This document shows, piece after piece, positions 8,903-18,136 of a stretch of 64,000 bases of DNA. Source of the DNA: Brooklawnia propionicigenes (GTDB lineage: Bacteria > Actinomycetota > Actinomycetes > Propionibacteriales > Propionibacteriaceae). The stretch's first letter is position 1; every line of letters starts with the position of its first letter. The translations under genes and the position numbers were made by a program. The stretch covers positions 1,684,939 through 1,748,938 of the forward strand of contig NZ_AP028056.1 of NCBI RefSeq assembly GCF_030297015.1, in the 5' to 3' direction. The notes below the pieces were generated by a model. It searched no databases. It was not told the DNA's origin and worked only from the letters and a program-made list of their open reading frames with translations.

Positions 8903-10005
8903 GCGTGGATCTCGGCCTGAAGTCCGCTGAGGACTGCCAGTGGGACGCCCTGAGCCTCGGCGAGATCATGCTGCGGCTCGATCCGGGCGATGGACGCGTC
9001 CGCACTGCTCGTGAGTTCAAGGTCTGGGAAGGCGGCGGCGAATACAACGTCGTGCGTGGCCTGCGCAAGGTCTTCGGGCTGCGCTCGGGCGTCCTGACCG
9101 CACTGGTGGACAACGAGGTCGGCCATCTGGTCGAAGACTTCGTGATGCAAGGCGGCGTCGACACCTCGCTGATCCGCTGGGTTGCCAATGACGGTGTCGG
9201 ACGCACGGCCCGCAACGGCCTCAACTTCGTCGAGCGCGGCTACGGCGTGCGCGGCTCGGTCGGCGCCAGCGACCGCGGTCACACCGCGATCAGTCAGACC
9301 AAGGCATCCGATTGGGACCTGGACGAGATCTTCGTGAAGAAGGGTGTGCGCTGGCTGCACACCGGCGGCATCTACGCCGCTCTTTCGGAGACCAGCGCCC
9401 AGGCAGTGATCGATGTCTGCAAGGCGGCGAAGGAATCCGGCACCCTGATCAGCTACGACCTCAACTACCGGCCCAGCCTGTGGAAGTCGATCGGTGGCCA
9501 GGCCAAGGCTCAGGAAGTCAACCGCGCGGTCGCGCCCTATGTCGATGTGATGATCGGTAATGAGGAGGACTTCACCGCGGCTCTCGGTTTCGAGATCGAG
9601 GGCGTGGACGAGAACCTCACCGTGCTGCCGCTGGACAGCTTCAAGAACATGGTCGAGCGGGTTGCCGCGGCTTACCCGAATCTCAAGGTCATCGGCACCA
9701 CGCTGCGGGGCGTGAAGTCGGCGACCATCAACGACTGGAGCGCGATCGCCTGGTCGAAGGAAGACGGCCTGGTCAAGGCGACCCAGCGCGATGATCTGAT
9801 GATCTTCGACCGGGTCGGCGGTGGCGACTCCTTCGCATCCGGGCTGGTCTACGGCCTGATTTCCGGCGCCGATCTGGAGACCGCGGTCAACTACGGTGCG
9901 GCTCATGGCGCGCTGGCGATGACCACTCCTGGCGATACCTCGATGGCTACCAAGGCCGAGGTGCTGAAGTTGGCCGGCGGCGGTTCGGCCCGCGTCGATC
10001 GCTGA
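8899..10005 (+). CDS. kdgK: 2-keto-3-deoxygluconate kinase, PfkB family
   Basis: A PfkB-family carbohydrate kinase of 368 aa with the N-terminal GEIMLRLDPG segment, a GGGEYN substrate loop, DLNYRPSLW and the C-terminal anion-hole/catalytic motif VGGGDSFASG near residue 300. With the overlapping KDPG aldolase gene upstream, the predicted role is phosphorylation of KDG to KDPG. The GTG at 8899 overlaps the eda stop and gives the expected family N-terminus. No dehydratase or isomerase for making KDG lies nearby, so the substrate must come from elsewhere. Confidence 0.9.
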   Translation: MSVDLGLKSAEDCQWDALSLGEIMLRLDPGDGRVRTAREFKVWEGGGEYNVVRGLRKVFGLRSGVLTALVDNEVGHLVEDFVMQGGVDTSLIRWVANDGVGRTARNGLNFVERGYGVRGSVGASDRGHTAISQTKASDWDLDEIFVKKGVRWLHTGGIYAALSETSAQAVIDVCKAAKESGTLISYDLNYRPSLWKSIGGQAKAQEVNRAVAPYVDVMIGNEEDFTAALGFEIEGVDENLTVLPLDSFKNMVERVAAAYPNLKVIGTTLRGVKSATINDWSAIAWSKEDGLVKATQRDDLMIFDRVGGGDSFASGLVYGLISGADLETAVNYGAAHGALAMTTPGDTSMATKAEVLKLAGGGSARVDR

Positions 10006-10035
10006 TTGGTACGTTTCGCTGACTCATCAGGTGGT

Positions 10036-10058
10036 GCCCCGGTCCTAGCGGCCGGGGC
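10036..10058 (+). terminator. Possible weak terminator hairpin after kdgK
   Basis: GCCCCGG and CCGGGGC form a 7-bp perfect GC stem with a 9-base loop, 30 bp after the kdgK stop. There is no T-run, so termination is uncertain. Confidence 0.35.
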
Positions 10059-10154
10059 GCTGCTGTATGCCGGAGGCGCATCCTTGTCGGTTTCGGCACC
10101 GCACCCTGGGGAGATGATGACGCTCAGGCCGGGCTGCCTGGATCTGGTCTCACC

Positions 10155-10160
10155 TACAGT
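10155..10160 (+). promoter_or_regulatory. Candidate -10 element for a leaderless PKS operon transcript
   Basis: TACAGT ends six bases before the ATG at 10167, and no Shine-Dalgarno sequence is present. In actinobacteria a TANNNT hexamer at this distance commonly gives an mRNA starting at the AUG. No good -35 is visible. Confidence 0.45.
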
Positions 10161-10166
10161 CTTCTC

Positions 10167-11306
10167 ATGACGGCCATTTTGGGAATCGCAACGGCGGTTC
10201 CGGCGACCGCGGTAAGCCAGCGCGCGGTGCGCGATCTCTTCGCCGCGCAGCCCGGTATCAGTCGCCTGACCGCACGGCTGATACGCGCGGCATTCGATCG
10301 CTCGGCAATCGACATCAGGCATACGGTACTGACCGACTTCGATGGTGTGCCGTCGGGCTTCATCAACTTGGAAACCAGCGCCTTCGAACGGCCGACCACC
10401 GCTCAGCGCAACGCCATCTATGTCGAGCAAGCGCCGAAGCTGTTCGCTCAGGCCGCCCGTGGCGCACTGCAAGCCGCCGGCGTGGTGGCCTCCGAGATCA
10501 CCCATGTCGTGACGGCCAGCTGTACCGGCTTCTTCGCCCCCGGGCCGGACTTCAGGCTCGTACGAGATCTCGGGATCCCATCAAGTGCCCAACGCGATCA
10601 CGTCGGCTTCCTCGGCTGCGCGGCCGCCTTCCCCGCGTTGCGCGCGGCATATCGCATCTGCGCGGCCGACCCCGGTGCCGTCGTGCTGGTTGCCTGCGGC
10701 GAACTGTGCTCGATCCACCTGGCGCCCTCGAGCGACACCGACCAGATTCTCGCCTCGGCTGTCTTCGCCGACGGTGCCGGGGCAGCGATCGTCTCGGCGG
10801 CCCGCGCGGCGCGTGGTCCGTCGCTCGTCATGGACGGCTTCGCGACCAGGCTCACGAGCGAAGGCGCTGACGACATGCAGTGGATCATCGGCGATCACGG
10901 ATTCGAGATGACGCTCACCCAGGAGGTGCCCCGCATCATCGAACGCGAGGTGGTCGGGCTGCTGGCCCCGGTGCTCGCCCGCGGCGAGATCGACCGTTGG
11001 GCCGTCCACCCCGGGGGCCGCAGCATTCTCGACCGATTCGAGCATGCGATGGGGCTGGCACCGAACGCGCTCGACCATTCCCGCGAAGTGCTGCGAGCAT
11101 ACGGCAATATGTCATCGGCGACGGTGCTCTTCGTCCTGCAGCGGCTTCTTGCCGACGCCACGCTCACCGACGGTGAGCGCATCCTGGGAATAGCATTTGG
11201 CCCTGGGCTGACCGTCGAGATCGCCGAACTGCGCGCACGGGTGAGCACCGCGCCCCAGCCGAGCCGCGCCGCGCCCGCCTTGGCGCTGGCCCGGGCCCCG
11301 AGATGA
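10167..11306 (+). CDS. Type III polyketide synthase (chalcone/stilbene synthase family)
   Basis: A 379-aa ketosynthase of the type III PKS family. It condenses malonyl-CoA onto an acyl-CoA starter and cyclises the chain to a resorcinol or pyrone without an acyl carrier protein. The Cys-His-Asn triad is visible: ASCTGF near residue 117, AVHPGG near 283 and YGNMSSA near 315. The next two genes, a methyltransferase and an FAD monooxygenase, make the operon resemble Streptomyces srsABC, which makes methylated phenolic lipids and alkylquinones. The starter and product cannot be read from sequence. The stop overlaps the methyltransferase ATG. Confidence 0.9.
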   Translation: MTAILGIATAVPATAVSQRAVRDLFAAQPGISRLTARLIRAAFDRSAIDIRHTVLTDFDGVPSGFINLETSAFERPTTAQRNAIYVEQAPKLFAQAARGALQAAGVVASEITHVVTASCTGFFAPGPDFRLVRDLGIPSSAQRDHVGFLGCAAAFPALRAAYRICAADPGAVVLVACGELCSIHLAPSSDTDQILASAVFADGAGAAIVSAARAARGPSLVMDGFATRLTSEGADDMQWIIGDHGFEMTLTQEVPRIIEREVVGLLAPVLARGEIDRWAVHPGGRSILDRFEHAMGLAPNALDHSREVLRAYGNMSSATVLFVLQRLLADATLTDGERILGIAFGPGLTVEIAELRARVSTAPQPSRAAPALALARAPR

Positions 11307-12010
11307 CTCCCGGAGGGCTGTCCGAGCGCGCCGAAAGCCTCGTCGAGCTCATGGACGATCCCGACTGCGATCCGCAGCGGCTGGCGCGCACCTATCGCCG
11401 CTTCGGCGTGGTCAACCGGGCGATCTCGGGTTGGGGGAGCCTCTATCGGCGATACCTGCGACCGCACCTGGCAAGCCTCGATCGTCCGGCGCGGGTCTTG
11501 GATCTGGGCTGCGGGGGCGGTGACGTGCTGGCAAGACTCGCCGCATTGGCCCGTCGCGATCACCTGGAGGTTGCCTGGACCGGCGCCGACCCCGACCCCC
11601 GCGCGCTGCAGGTTGCGCAGCGGCGCGCCAGCGCCGGCATCGAGTTCCGCCGCGCGGATTCCGCCGCGCTGCGGGCGGCGGGGGAGACCTTCGACGCGGT
11701 GGTGTCCAACCACGTGATTCATCACCTGGACTCCTCCGGTCTGGCAGCGTTCGCCGATGACACTCGGGCGCTGTCCACCGGGGTGGTGCTGCACAGCGAC
11801 ATCAGGCGCGGACGCCTCGCCTACGGCCTGTTCGCCGTCGGTATCACGCCGCTGGCCGCGGGCACCTTCCTGCGCACCGATGGCTTGCGCTCGATTCGGC
11901 GAAGCTATCGGCCCGCCGAACTGGCGGCGCTGCTCGGCGCCGGCTGGCGTGTCGAGGGGCTTGCGCCGTTCCGCCTGTGCGCTCTCGCGGAAGGTGAGGC
12001 TCGTGACTGA
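11303..12010 (+). CDS. Class I SAM-dependent methyltransferase (SrsB-like by context)
   Basis: A 235-aa methyltransferase with SAM motif I (VLDLGCGGGD, about residues 56-65) and an acidic residue after GADPD. The ATG overlaps the type III PKS stop (ATGA), and the end overlaps the monooxygenase GTG by 8 bp. O- or C-methylation of the polyketide phenol is inferred from the operon only. Confidence 0.85.
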   Translation: MTPGGLSERAESLVELMDDPDCDPQRLARTYRRFGVVNRAISGWGSLYRRYLRPHLASLDRPARVLDLGCGGGDVLARLAALARRDHLEVAWTGADPDPRALQVAQRRASAGIEFRRADSAALRAAGETFDAVVSNHVIHHLDSSGLAAFADDTRALSTGVVLHSDIRRGRLAYGLFAVGITPLAAGTFLRTDGLRSIRRSYRPAELAALLGAGWRVEGLAPFRLCALAEGEARD

Positions 12011-13127
12011 GGTCTTGATCGTCGGCGCGGGACCGGTCGGGCTGCTGCTCGGCTCGGAGCTTGCCCGCCACGGCGTCACCGCCACGCTGGTTGAGCGGCG
12101 CGCGCAGCTATCGACCGGCACCCGCGCGATCGGGGTGCACCCGCCCGTGCTCGCGGCCCTCGAACCCTCCGGCATCACCGAGCGCCTGCTGGCCACCGCA
12201 CTGCCGGTCTCGCGGGGGGAGGCGCGTTCGCGCGGCCGTACCCTGGGCAGTTTGTCATTCGACTGCCTTTCGACCCGCTTCCGGTTCATCGCGACCCTCC
12301 CGCAAAGCGACACCGAGGCGGCATTGGCCGCCGGTGCGCCGGCGCCTCGTCGCGGTGTCCGGGTGACTCGGGTGTCACCCGAGCGGCGCGCTGTTCGCGT
12401 CGCGTTCGACGACGGCGCGGAGCTGACCGCGCCGATCGTCGTGATCGCCGGAGGCTGGTCGTCGCGCGGTCTTGCCTATCAGACGACGGCCGCTCACGCC
12501 TACCGCGACCGCTACGTCATGGCGGACATCTCCCTGCCGCCGCGCGACGATGCCGACCGTGCGGTCATTCACCTCGACGCGCAGGGGGTGCTCGAGTCGT
12601 TGCCGCTGCCCGGTGGCCGGCGGCGATTCGTCGCATGGGATTCCCCCGGTGGGCGCGGCGGAGCTGCTGCTGTCGACAGGCTGCGCGCAGCACTTGTCGC
12701 CCGGGGTGAGGACGACGCCGCGAGCGCGGTGCCCGAGGCGACCGAGTTCGGCGTGCGGCGCTTCACGGCTCGCGGGATGCGCAACGGCGGTCTGCTGGTC
12801 GTCGGCGACGCGGCGCACGAGGTCAGCCCCATCGGCGGGCAGGGCATGAATCTCGGGCTGCTGGATGCCGCGGGTCTGGCGCCGTTGCTCGTGCGCTGGG
12901 TGCGCACCGGTGAGGCACCCGATGCCGAACTCGCGCGTTGGGAGCGAATGCGAATCACCTCGGCTCGGCGGGCCGCGCGGCTGGCAGCCGTCAACACCGC
13001 CCTTGGGCGTCCGGCGGGGACGCTCACCGACGCCGGCCGCCGCGCCGCGATCGGTGCAGCGTTGGCAACCCCGTCGGCCCGGGCACTGGCTTGGCTGTAC
13101 ACGATGGGTCTCGACCGCGCGGCGTGA
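12003..13127 (+). CDS. FAD-dependent monooxygenase (PHBH/UbiH class, SrsC-like by context)
   Basis: A flavoprotein hydroxylase of 374 aa. The N-terminal Rossmann motif VGAGPVG is followed by the ribose-binding GDAAHEVSPIGGQGMN segment typical of p-hydroxybenzoate-hydroxylase-like enzymes. I start it at GTG 12003, which puts the FAD motif at residue 6 and overlaps the methyltransferase by 8 bp; the open frame runs further upstream but is only a shadow there. Its likely role is ring hydroxylation of the type III PKS product towards a quinone. Confidence 0.87.
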   Translation: MTEVLIVGAGPVGLLLGSELARHGVTATLVERRAQLSTGTRAIGVHPPVLAALEPSGITERLLATALPVSRGEARSRGRTLGSLSFDCLSTRFRFIATLPQSDTEAALAAGAPAPRRGVRVTRVSPERRAVRVAFDDGAELTAPIVVIAGGWSSRGLAYQTTAAHAYRDRYVMADISLPPRDDADRAVIHLDAQGVLESLPLPGGRRRFVAWDSPGGRGGAAAVDRLRAALVARGEDDAASAVPEATEFGVRRFTARGMRNGGLLVVGDAAHEVSPIGGQGMNLGLLDAAGLAPLLVRWVRTGEAPDAELARWERMRITSARRAARLAAVNTALGRPAGTLTDAGRRAAIGAALATPSARALAWLYTMGLDRAA

Positions 13128-13156
13128 GCGCGGTTGGGGCCTGACCTGCAGCGCAT

Positions 13157-13969
13157 CTAGCGCAGCGCGGAGACCACGACCAGTTCGACGGCGAGCAGCA
13201 GCGCCGCCGCGACGACCAGCCGGAAGACCAGCCGGGTGGCCCTGTGGAGGGAAGCCACCAGGCCCCACACGCCGATCACGATGACCAGTGCGAGTCCGAC
13301 GAGTGCCACCGGATGCCCGATCTCGACGGTGAGCACGACCGCGCCGGCGATAAGTGTGATGAAACCGATCGCCGCGGTGCCCCGTCGGCCCAGCAGGTGC
13401 GGCAACCCGCGCACTCCCGCCCGCACGTCGTCATCGAGGTCAGGCAGGGTGTTCGCCAGGTGCACCGAGAAGCCGATCGTGGCCGCCGCCAGCGTTTCGC
13501 CGACCGTGGCCAGCCGCGGTGTGTCACCGGCCAGCCTCGCCAGGGACGGCAGCAACCCGAAACTCACCACGAACGCGATGCCCGAGGCCCACGACCGTTT
13601 GAGCCAGAGGTTGTATGCCCACCCAGCCGCGACCGTGACCGCATGAGCGACCGCGAACCAGATTCCGAGCAGGAGGGACGAGACCAGCGCCACGGTCAAC
13701 GACACCAGGGCCGCCGTCCACACCAACCGCGGAGCCACCTCGCCCGCGGCGATCGGCTTGTCCGTGCGCTGTGCGGCGCGGTCGCGATCGGCGTCGATGA
13801 CGTCGTTCGACCATCCGATCGACAATTGCCCGAGCAGAACGACGATCCCGACTCCGAGCAGGGTCCAGGCATCCACCCCGGAGGCGACGCCCACCAGCAC
13901 GGTAAGAACAGTGATGGCGAGACACGGTCCCAGATGAGCCGTGCGAGCCAAGCCGGCCAGCATGCGCAC
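13157..13969 (-). CDS. UbiA-family prenyltransferase
   Basis: An intramembrane aromatic prenyltransferase of 270 aa with about eight hydrophobic helices. Both Asp-rich motifs are visible: NDVIDADRD near residue 55 and DLDDDVRAG near residue 178. It faces the PKS operon tail-to-tail with a 30-bp gap. It may prenylate the polyketide quinone, or it may be a MenA/homogentisate-type enzyme of respiratory quinone synthesis; the sequence alone does not settle this. No signal of recent transfer is seen. Confidence 0.85.
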   Translation of the reverse strand: MRMLAGLARTAHLGPCLAITVLTVLVGVASGVDAWTLLGVGIVVLLGQLSIGWSNDVIDADRDRAAQRTDKPIAAGEVAPRLVWTAALVSLTVALVSSLLLGIWFAVAHAVTVAAGWAYNLWLKRSWASGIAFVVSFGLLPSLARLAGDTPRLATVGETLAAATIGFSVHLANTLPDLDDDVRAGVRGLPHLLGRRGTAAIGFITLIAGAVVLTVEIGHPVALVGLALVIVIGVWGLVASLHRATRLVFRLVVAAALLLAVELVVVSALR

Positions 13970-14131
13970 ACGCTATCTCGGCGCCGGTGCAGTTCGGAGC
14001 TGCCGGCGCCAGCGATGAACGCCATCGAGGCGATCAGGCTGCCCGCGGACGCAGCCGGGACGGGCGCTGAGCGCGAGGGCTCGCTCGGCGGAGCCGGCAT
14101 TTTCGGCGCCGGTGCATGCTGGGGAGATGCA

Positions 14132-14137
14132 TAGTCT
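14132..14137 (+). promoter_or_regulatory. Candidate leaderless promoter -10 element
   Basis: TAGTCT ends seven bases before ATG 14145 and no ribosome binding site sits at a usable distance. This supports that start over the upstream GTG 14112 and ATG 14127. Confidence 0.4.
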
Positions 14138-14144
14138 GGACCTC

Positions 14145-14759
14145 ATGCCTGGACCACAAGAGAACGTCTGGCTTGCGACGCTGCGTGCCAATCCCGATCA
14201 TGCCCGCAACTACGCCCGGCGCTGGAGCAACCTGGTGGCCGAGGGACGCGACATCTACGGTGAGGCGCGGCTGATCGACGCCATGGCCGAGCGCGGCAGC
14301 AACATCCTGGACGCCGGCTGCGGCACCGGCCGCATCGGCGGCTGGCTCGCCGAACGCGGCCATCGGGTGGTCGGCGTCGATCTCGACGAGACTCTGATCG
14401 AGGTCGCACGGCGGGACTGGCCGCAGGCCGACTGGCAGGTGCAGAACCTCGCAGAGCTCAGCCTGCTGGACGAATCGGGCAATCCGGCCGAGTTCGATCT
14501 GGTGGTGTCGGCGGGTAACGTGCTGACCTTCTTGTCCGTGGACGAGCGGCTGCCGACCCTTGCTCGGCTGCGGGAGCACCTGGCCACGGACGGCCGAATC
14601 GTCGTTGGTTTCGGCGCTGGGCGCGGCTACGACTTCGACGAGTTCGAGGCGGATGCCGATCGGGCCGGGCTGGTGCTCGAGCAGCGCTATTCGACCTGGA
14701 CCCTGCGCCCGCCCGCCGCCGATTTCCTGGTTGCGGTTCTCGCTGCTCGTCCCCACTAG
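14145..14759 (+). CDS. Class I SAM-dependent methyltransferase
   Basis: A 204-aa methyltransferase with motif I ILDAGCGTGRIG and VVGVDLDE after strand 2. The substrate is unknown. The start at ATG 14145 is chosen because a -10-like hexamer ends seven bases upstream, suggesting a leaderless mRNA; GTG 14112 and ATG 14127 are alternatives. The stop codon lies inside the first unit of a 20-bp tandem repeat. No link to the PKS operon is evident beyond proximity. Confidence 0.85.
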   Translation: MPGPQENVWLATLRANPDHARNYARRWSNLVAEGRDIYGEARLIDAMAERGSNILDAGCGTGRIGGWLAERGHRVVGVDLDETLIEVARRDWPQADWQVQNLAELSLLDESGNPAEFDLVVSAGNVLTFLSVDERLPTLARLREHLATDGRIVVGFGAGRGYDFDEFEADADRAGLVLEQRYSTWTLRPPAADFLVAVLAARPH

Positions 14760-14815
14760 CCGCTCGCCGTCGGTACTAGCCGCTCGCCGTCCGTACCAGA
14801 CGCTCGCCGTCGGTA
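14756..14815. repeat. 20-bp tandem repeat, three units
   Basis: The unit CTAGCCGCTCGCCGTCGGTA is repeated at 14756, 14776 and 14796 with few changes, followed by a decayed fourth start at 14816. The first unit overlaps the methyltransferase stop codon. The 20-bp period is close to two helical turns. Function unknown. Confidence 0.85.
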
Positions 14816-14922
14816 CTAATCGCGAGCGAATTCGGGGCGGGCGGCCGGTGCCGGATATGGGCTCGGCGCGTGGGCGGTCTTGGAGAGTCTCGGACGGCAC
14901 TGACTCGGGCATAGTGGGAGTT

Positions 14923-15843
14923 GTGAACACCGTCGATGTGATGTATCCGCGCAGCATGCCGCTGGGAACCCCCGACCGGATTGAAGTGAGCCGGGTGATG
15001 CCGCAACGAGGGTTGGCGATGATCGGCGGCTGGTGCGTCCTCGATCATTTCGGGCCGGACGCCGCGCCGCTGCGCATGGCCTGCCATCCGCATACCTGCC
15101 TGCAGACGGTGACCTGGCTTTTCGACGGTGAGATCCGTCATCGCGATGCGCTGGGCAGTGATGAACTCGTCCACCCTGGTGAGGTCGCCATCATGACCGC
15201 GGGCTGGGGGACCACCCACACCGAGTACTCCACCCCGGGCCCGCTGCACGGCGTCCAGCTGTGGACGGCCCTGCCCAACAACGTCCGATTCAACCAACCC
15301 GGCTTCGAGTACTTCGCCACCGAACCCGTGCGGATGGGCGACCACGAGGTCGCCGTCTTCGTCGGCGAGTTCGGGGACTCCGACTCACCCGTTCAGGTCT
15401 ACTCGCCGCTGTGCGCCGCGGAGATCCGGTTCACCACCGCAGACCCCCTGGAGGTCGAGATCCCCGAGAACTGGGAGTTCGGGGTACTCGCCGACTCCGG
15501 CACGGTCCAAGTGGACGACACCGAGGTGCCGGCAGGTGCACTCGGCTATCTCGCACCCGGACGCCGCCGGCTGCGGCTGCAGGCTCACGCGAATGCCGGC
15601 GAGATCGTCCGGGCGGTCGTCATCGGCGGCGAGCCGTTGGGTGAAGACCTCATCGTCTGGTGGGCCTTCGTCGGCCACAGTCACCAGGAGATCGCGGCCT
15701 GGCGGGCGAACTGGCAGATGGCGATCGGTGCCGAGCAGGACGGCGACAACCCCGGCAACTTCCCACTGACTCCGCGCACCGATAACGAACCGGAACTCAC
15801 CGCGCCGCCCCTGCCGCCGGTCAGGTTACGTCCGCGTCACTGA
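14923..15843 (+). CDS. Pirin family protein
   Basis: A bicupin of 306 aa. The first cupin carries the pirin metal-site pattern (HPHTCLQTVTW, EIRHRDALG, TAGWGTTH, then E two residues on), and a C-terminal pirin domain follows. Pirins bind Fe(II) and are variously described as quercetinases or redox-sensing cofactors; the role here is not evident. GTG 14923 is preferred because a CATAGT hexamer ends seven bases upstream; GTG 14938 and ATG 14941 are alternatives. Between it and the methyltransferase lie the tandem repeat and about 100 bp with nothing else. Confidence 0.88.
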   Translation: MNTVDVMYPRSMPLGTPDRIEVSRVMPQRGLAMIGGWCVLDHFGPDAAPLRMACHPHTCLQTVTWLFDGEIRHRDALGSDELVHPGEVAIMTAGWGTTHTEYSTPGPLHGVQLWTALPNNVRFNQPGFEYFATEPVRMGDHEVAVFVGEFGDSDSPVQVYSPLCAAEIRFTTADPLEVEIPENWEFGVLADSGTVQVDDTEVPAGALGYLAPGRRRLRLQAHANAGEIVRAVVIGGEPLGEDLIVWWAFVGHSHQEIAAWRANWQMAIGAEQDGDNPGNFPLTPRTDNEPELTAPPLPPVRLRPRH

Positions 15844-15895
15844 GGGTCTCGCCGCCCTACAGCACTCGCCCGACCACGGAGTAATGGCCGCCGCC

Positions 15896-17971
15896 TCACC
15901 TGTCGGCGTCTTGCCTCTCGGCGTCCTGCCCTTCGGTGTCTTTGCTTTCGAGGTCCTTGGGCTTGTCCGACTCCTCCGAAGCCTCGGAGTTCTGTTCCTC
16001 GGCGTCATACTTCTCTGAGCCCTTGCCGAGCAGCTGATCGCGCCAGATGCCCAAGCGGGTGGGCAGATCCATCTTCTCGAGCCGCTCACGCAGCCCGCTG
16101 CCCTCTTCCTCTATCCAGGAGCGAACGTTCGTGTCGAGGTTCTCCAGTCGCTCACGCATCTCCTGGCCGCTGCTCTCCAGACGTTCCTGCAGCTCGTCTC
16201 CGGCTTGGCTGAACCATTCGCGCACGTCGGGGCCGATCTCGTCGAGCTGAACTCGCCACTTGGGATTCAGCTTGGCCAGCTGGTCGGAGAAATCGCGCCG
16301 CTCCAGTCGGCTGCGCACCTCGCGCCGCAGCACCTTGCCCATCTCGTTGCGCGGCAACTCGTCCACCACGTAGACCCGGCGCGGCACCTTGTAGGCGGCC
16401 AGCCGCTCCTTGACCGACTTGCGCAGTTCGTCCACATCGGGCAGCAGGCCGTCGACGGTCACCACCGCCGCGACCACCTCCTCGACGCCGAGTTCGTTGG
16501 CCAGCCCGACGACCGCGATGTCGCGGATGCCATCGTGATCGCGCATGGCGGACTCGACTTCGGAGGGATAGACATTGAATCCGCCGGTGATGACGACTTC
16601 TTTCATCCGGTCGACGATGTGCAGGTAGCCGCGCTCATCGGCGACGGCGATGTCACCGGTGCGGAACCAGCCGTCGTAGAACCCATCCTTCTCGCCGGCA
16701 GGCAGATTCAGGTACCCGGAGAAGATCTGTGGCCCCTTGGCCAAGATCTCACCCGGCTCGCCGAAGGCGACGTCCTTGGACGAATCCTCCGGGTCGGCCA
16801 GCCGTACCTCGGTATCGGGGAAGGGCACGCCGATCGATTCGGCCATGCGGTTCTTGTTCACGGGATTGCCGGTCAGAATGGGGGAGCATTCGCTCAGCCC
16901 GTAGCCTTCGATCAGCAGGCCGCCGGTCGCCTTCTCCCACTTCTCGATCAGCTCTCCGCGCAGCGACATCGCCCCCGAGATGCCGGTCTGGATGCCCCGC
17001 AGAGAGACACCGCGTTCGGCGGCCCCGTCCACGATGCGCTCGAACAGCGGCGGCACCGCGATCGCCATCGTCGGAGTGCAGCGCTTGATGGCGTCCAGGA
17101 TCAGACCGGTTTCGGGCTTGGGAATCAGGTGCAGCATGGCGCCGTCGGTTAGTCCGGCATTCATCGACAACGAGCAGCCGAAGACATGGAACAGCGGCAG
17201 ACAGGCCAAGAAGACATCGTGGCCGGGCTTCAGCGGAGTGACCCATTCGAGCGCCTGCGTGGCGCAGGCCAGCAGATTCGCATGAGTCAGCGGCACCCCC
17301 TTCGGGGTGCCCGTGGTTCCTGAGGTATAAAGCACCAGCGCAATGTCCTCGCTGCTCGGACGTACATCGCTGGGCGCCGGGCGGCCGGGCTTGAGCAGAT
17401 CGGCGAAGGCGAGCGTGCCCGGTGCCGGACGTGAGAGCTGCGCACGACTGCGGCGAGCTTTGGCGATCGGCAGCCGCAACAGCAACCGCTTGATGAACGG
17501 CATCGCCGTGATCATGTTGATGCTGATGATCGTGTCCGGACGCACATCGTCGGGCAATTCCTGGAGCACATGGGCCGAGGCGTCCCAGACGATCGCCACC
17601 TTGGCGTGGTGATCGCCGAACAGGGGAGTGAGTTCACGGATCGTGTAGAGCGGATTGTGTTCCACGACGGTTGCGCCACAGGCCAACACGGCATAGAACG
17701 CGATGACATGCTGAGGGCAGGTCGGCATCAACAGCGCCACATAGTCGCCCGGACGCACTCCCAACTCGTACAGCCGCCCGGCGACCTGGTTGACCGCCCG
17801 TTTGAGTTCGGTGAAGCTGGTGCGTGCCCCGAAGAAGTCGAGGGCCGGACGATCATGGAACTCGCGGGTGAACCGGTCGAACCCATCGACCAGGCTGCCC
17901 CCGGGATAGTCCAGGTGGCGGCGCACCCCGGGATCGTAGGCCGCGGCCCAGAGTTCATCGAGCGTTGGCAT
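15896..17971 (-). CDS. Long-chain acyl-CoA synthetase with an acidic C-terminal tail
   Basis: A 691-aa AMP-forming ligase that activates fatty acids to acyl-CoA. The ANL-family motifs run in order: YTSGTTGTPKG near residue 215, GYGLSECSP near 355, GWFRTGD near 430 and the catalytic lysine in NEMGKVLRR near 540. The catalytic fold ends near residue 555. The remaining 135 residues form a heptad-like, helical, highly acidic tail (QERLES, RERLEN, RERLEK repeats) ending in a D/E/K/S-rich low-complexity stretch. That tail is not part of the enzyme family and may be an oligomerisation or anchoring element. The ATG has GGGAG upstream. Confidence 0.92.
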   Translation of the reverse strand: MPTLDELWAAAYDPGVRRHLDYPGGSLVDGFDRFTREFHDRPALDFFGARTSFTELKRAVNQVAGRLYELGVRPGDYVALLMPTCPQHVIAFYAVLACGATVVEHNPLYTIRELTPLFGDHHAKVAIVWDASAHVLQELPDDVRPDTIISINMITAMPFIKRLLLRLPIAKARRSRAQLSRPAPGTLAFADLLKPGRPAPSDVRPSSEDIALVLYTSGTTGTPKGVPLTHANLLACATQALEWVTPLKPGHDVFLACLPLFHVFGCSLSMNAGLTDGAMLHLIPKPETGLILDAIKRCTPTMAIAVPPLFERIVDGAAERGVSLRGIQTGISGAMSLRGELIEKWEKATGGLLIEGYGLSECSPILTGNPVNKNRMAESIGVPFPDTEVRLADPEDSSKDVAFGEPGEILAKGPQIFSGYLNLPAGEKDGFYDGWFRTGDIAVADERGYLHIVDRMKEVVITGGFNVYPSEVESAMRDHDGIRDIAVVGLANELGVEEVVAAVVTVDGLLPDVDELRKSVKERLAAYKVPRRVYVVDELPRNEMGKVLRREVRSRLERRDFSDQLAKLNPKWRVQLDEIGPDVREWFSQAGDELQERLESSGQEMRERLENLDTNVRSWIEEEGSGLRERLEKMDLPTRLGIWRDQLLGKGSEKYDAEEQNSEASEESDKPKDLESKDTEGQDAERQDADR

Positions 17972-18136
17972 AGTCGGCTCCCGTGCGTCATTGACCGAGC
18001 GGCTTGCTCAATCGCCTGCACACAAGGCTATTGCGCCGCGGCTGGATTCGCCCATCAGTGGCCGACGATATCGGCCCCGTTTTTTGTCGGGTTACCACAG
18101 CTGTCCTGCTGCCACCGTTGGCGGTATCCCGCAGCG

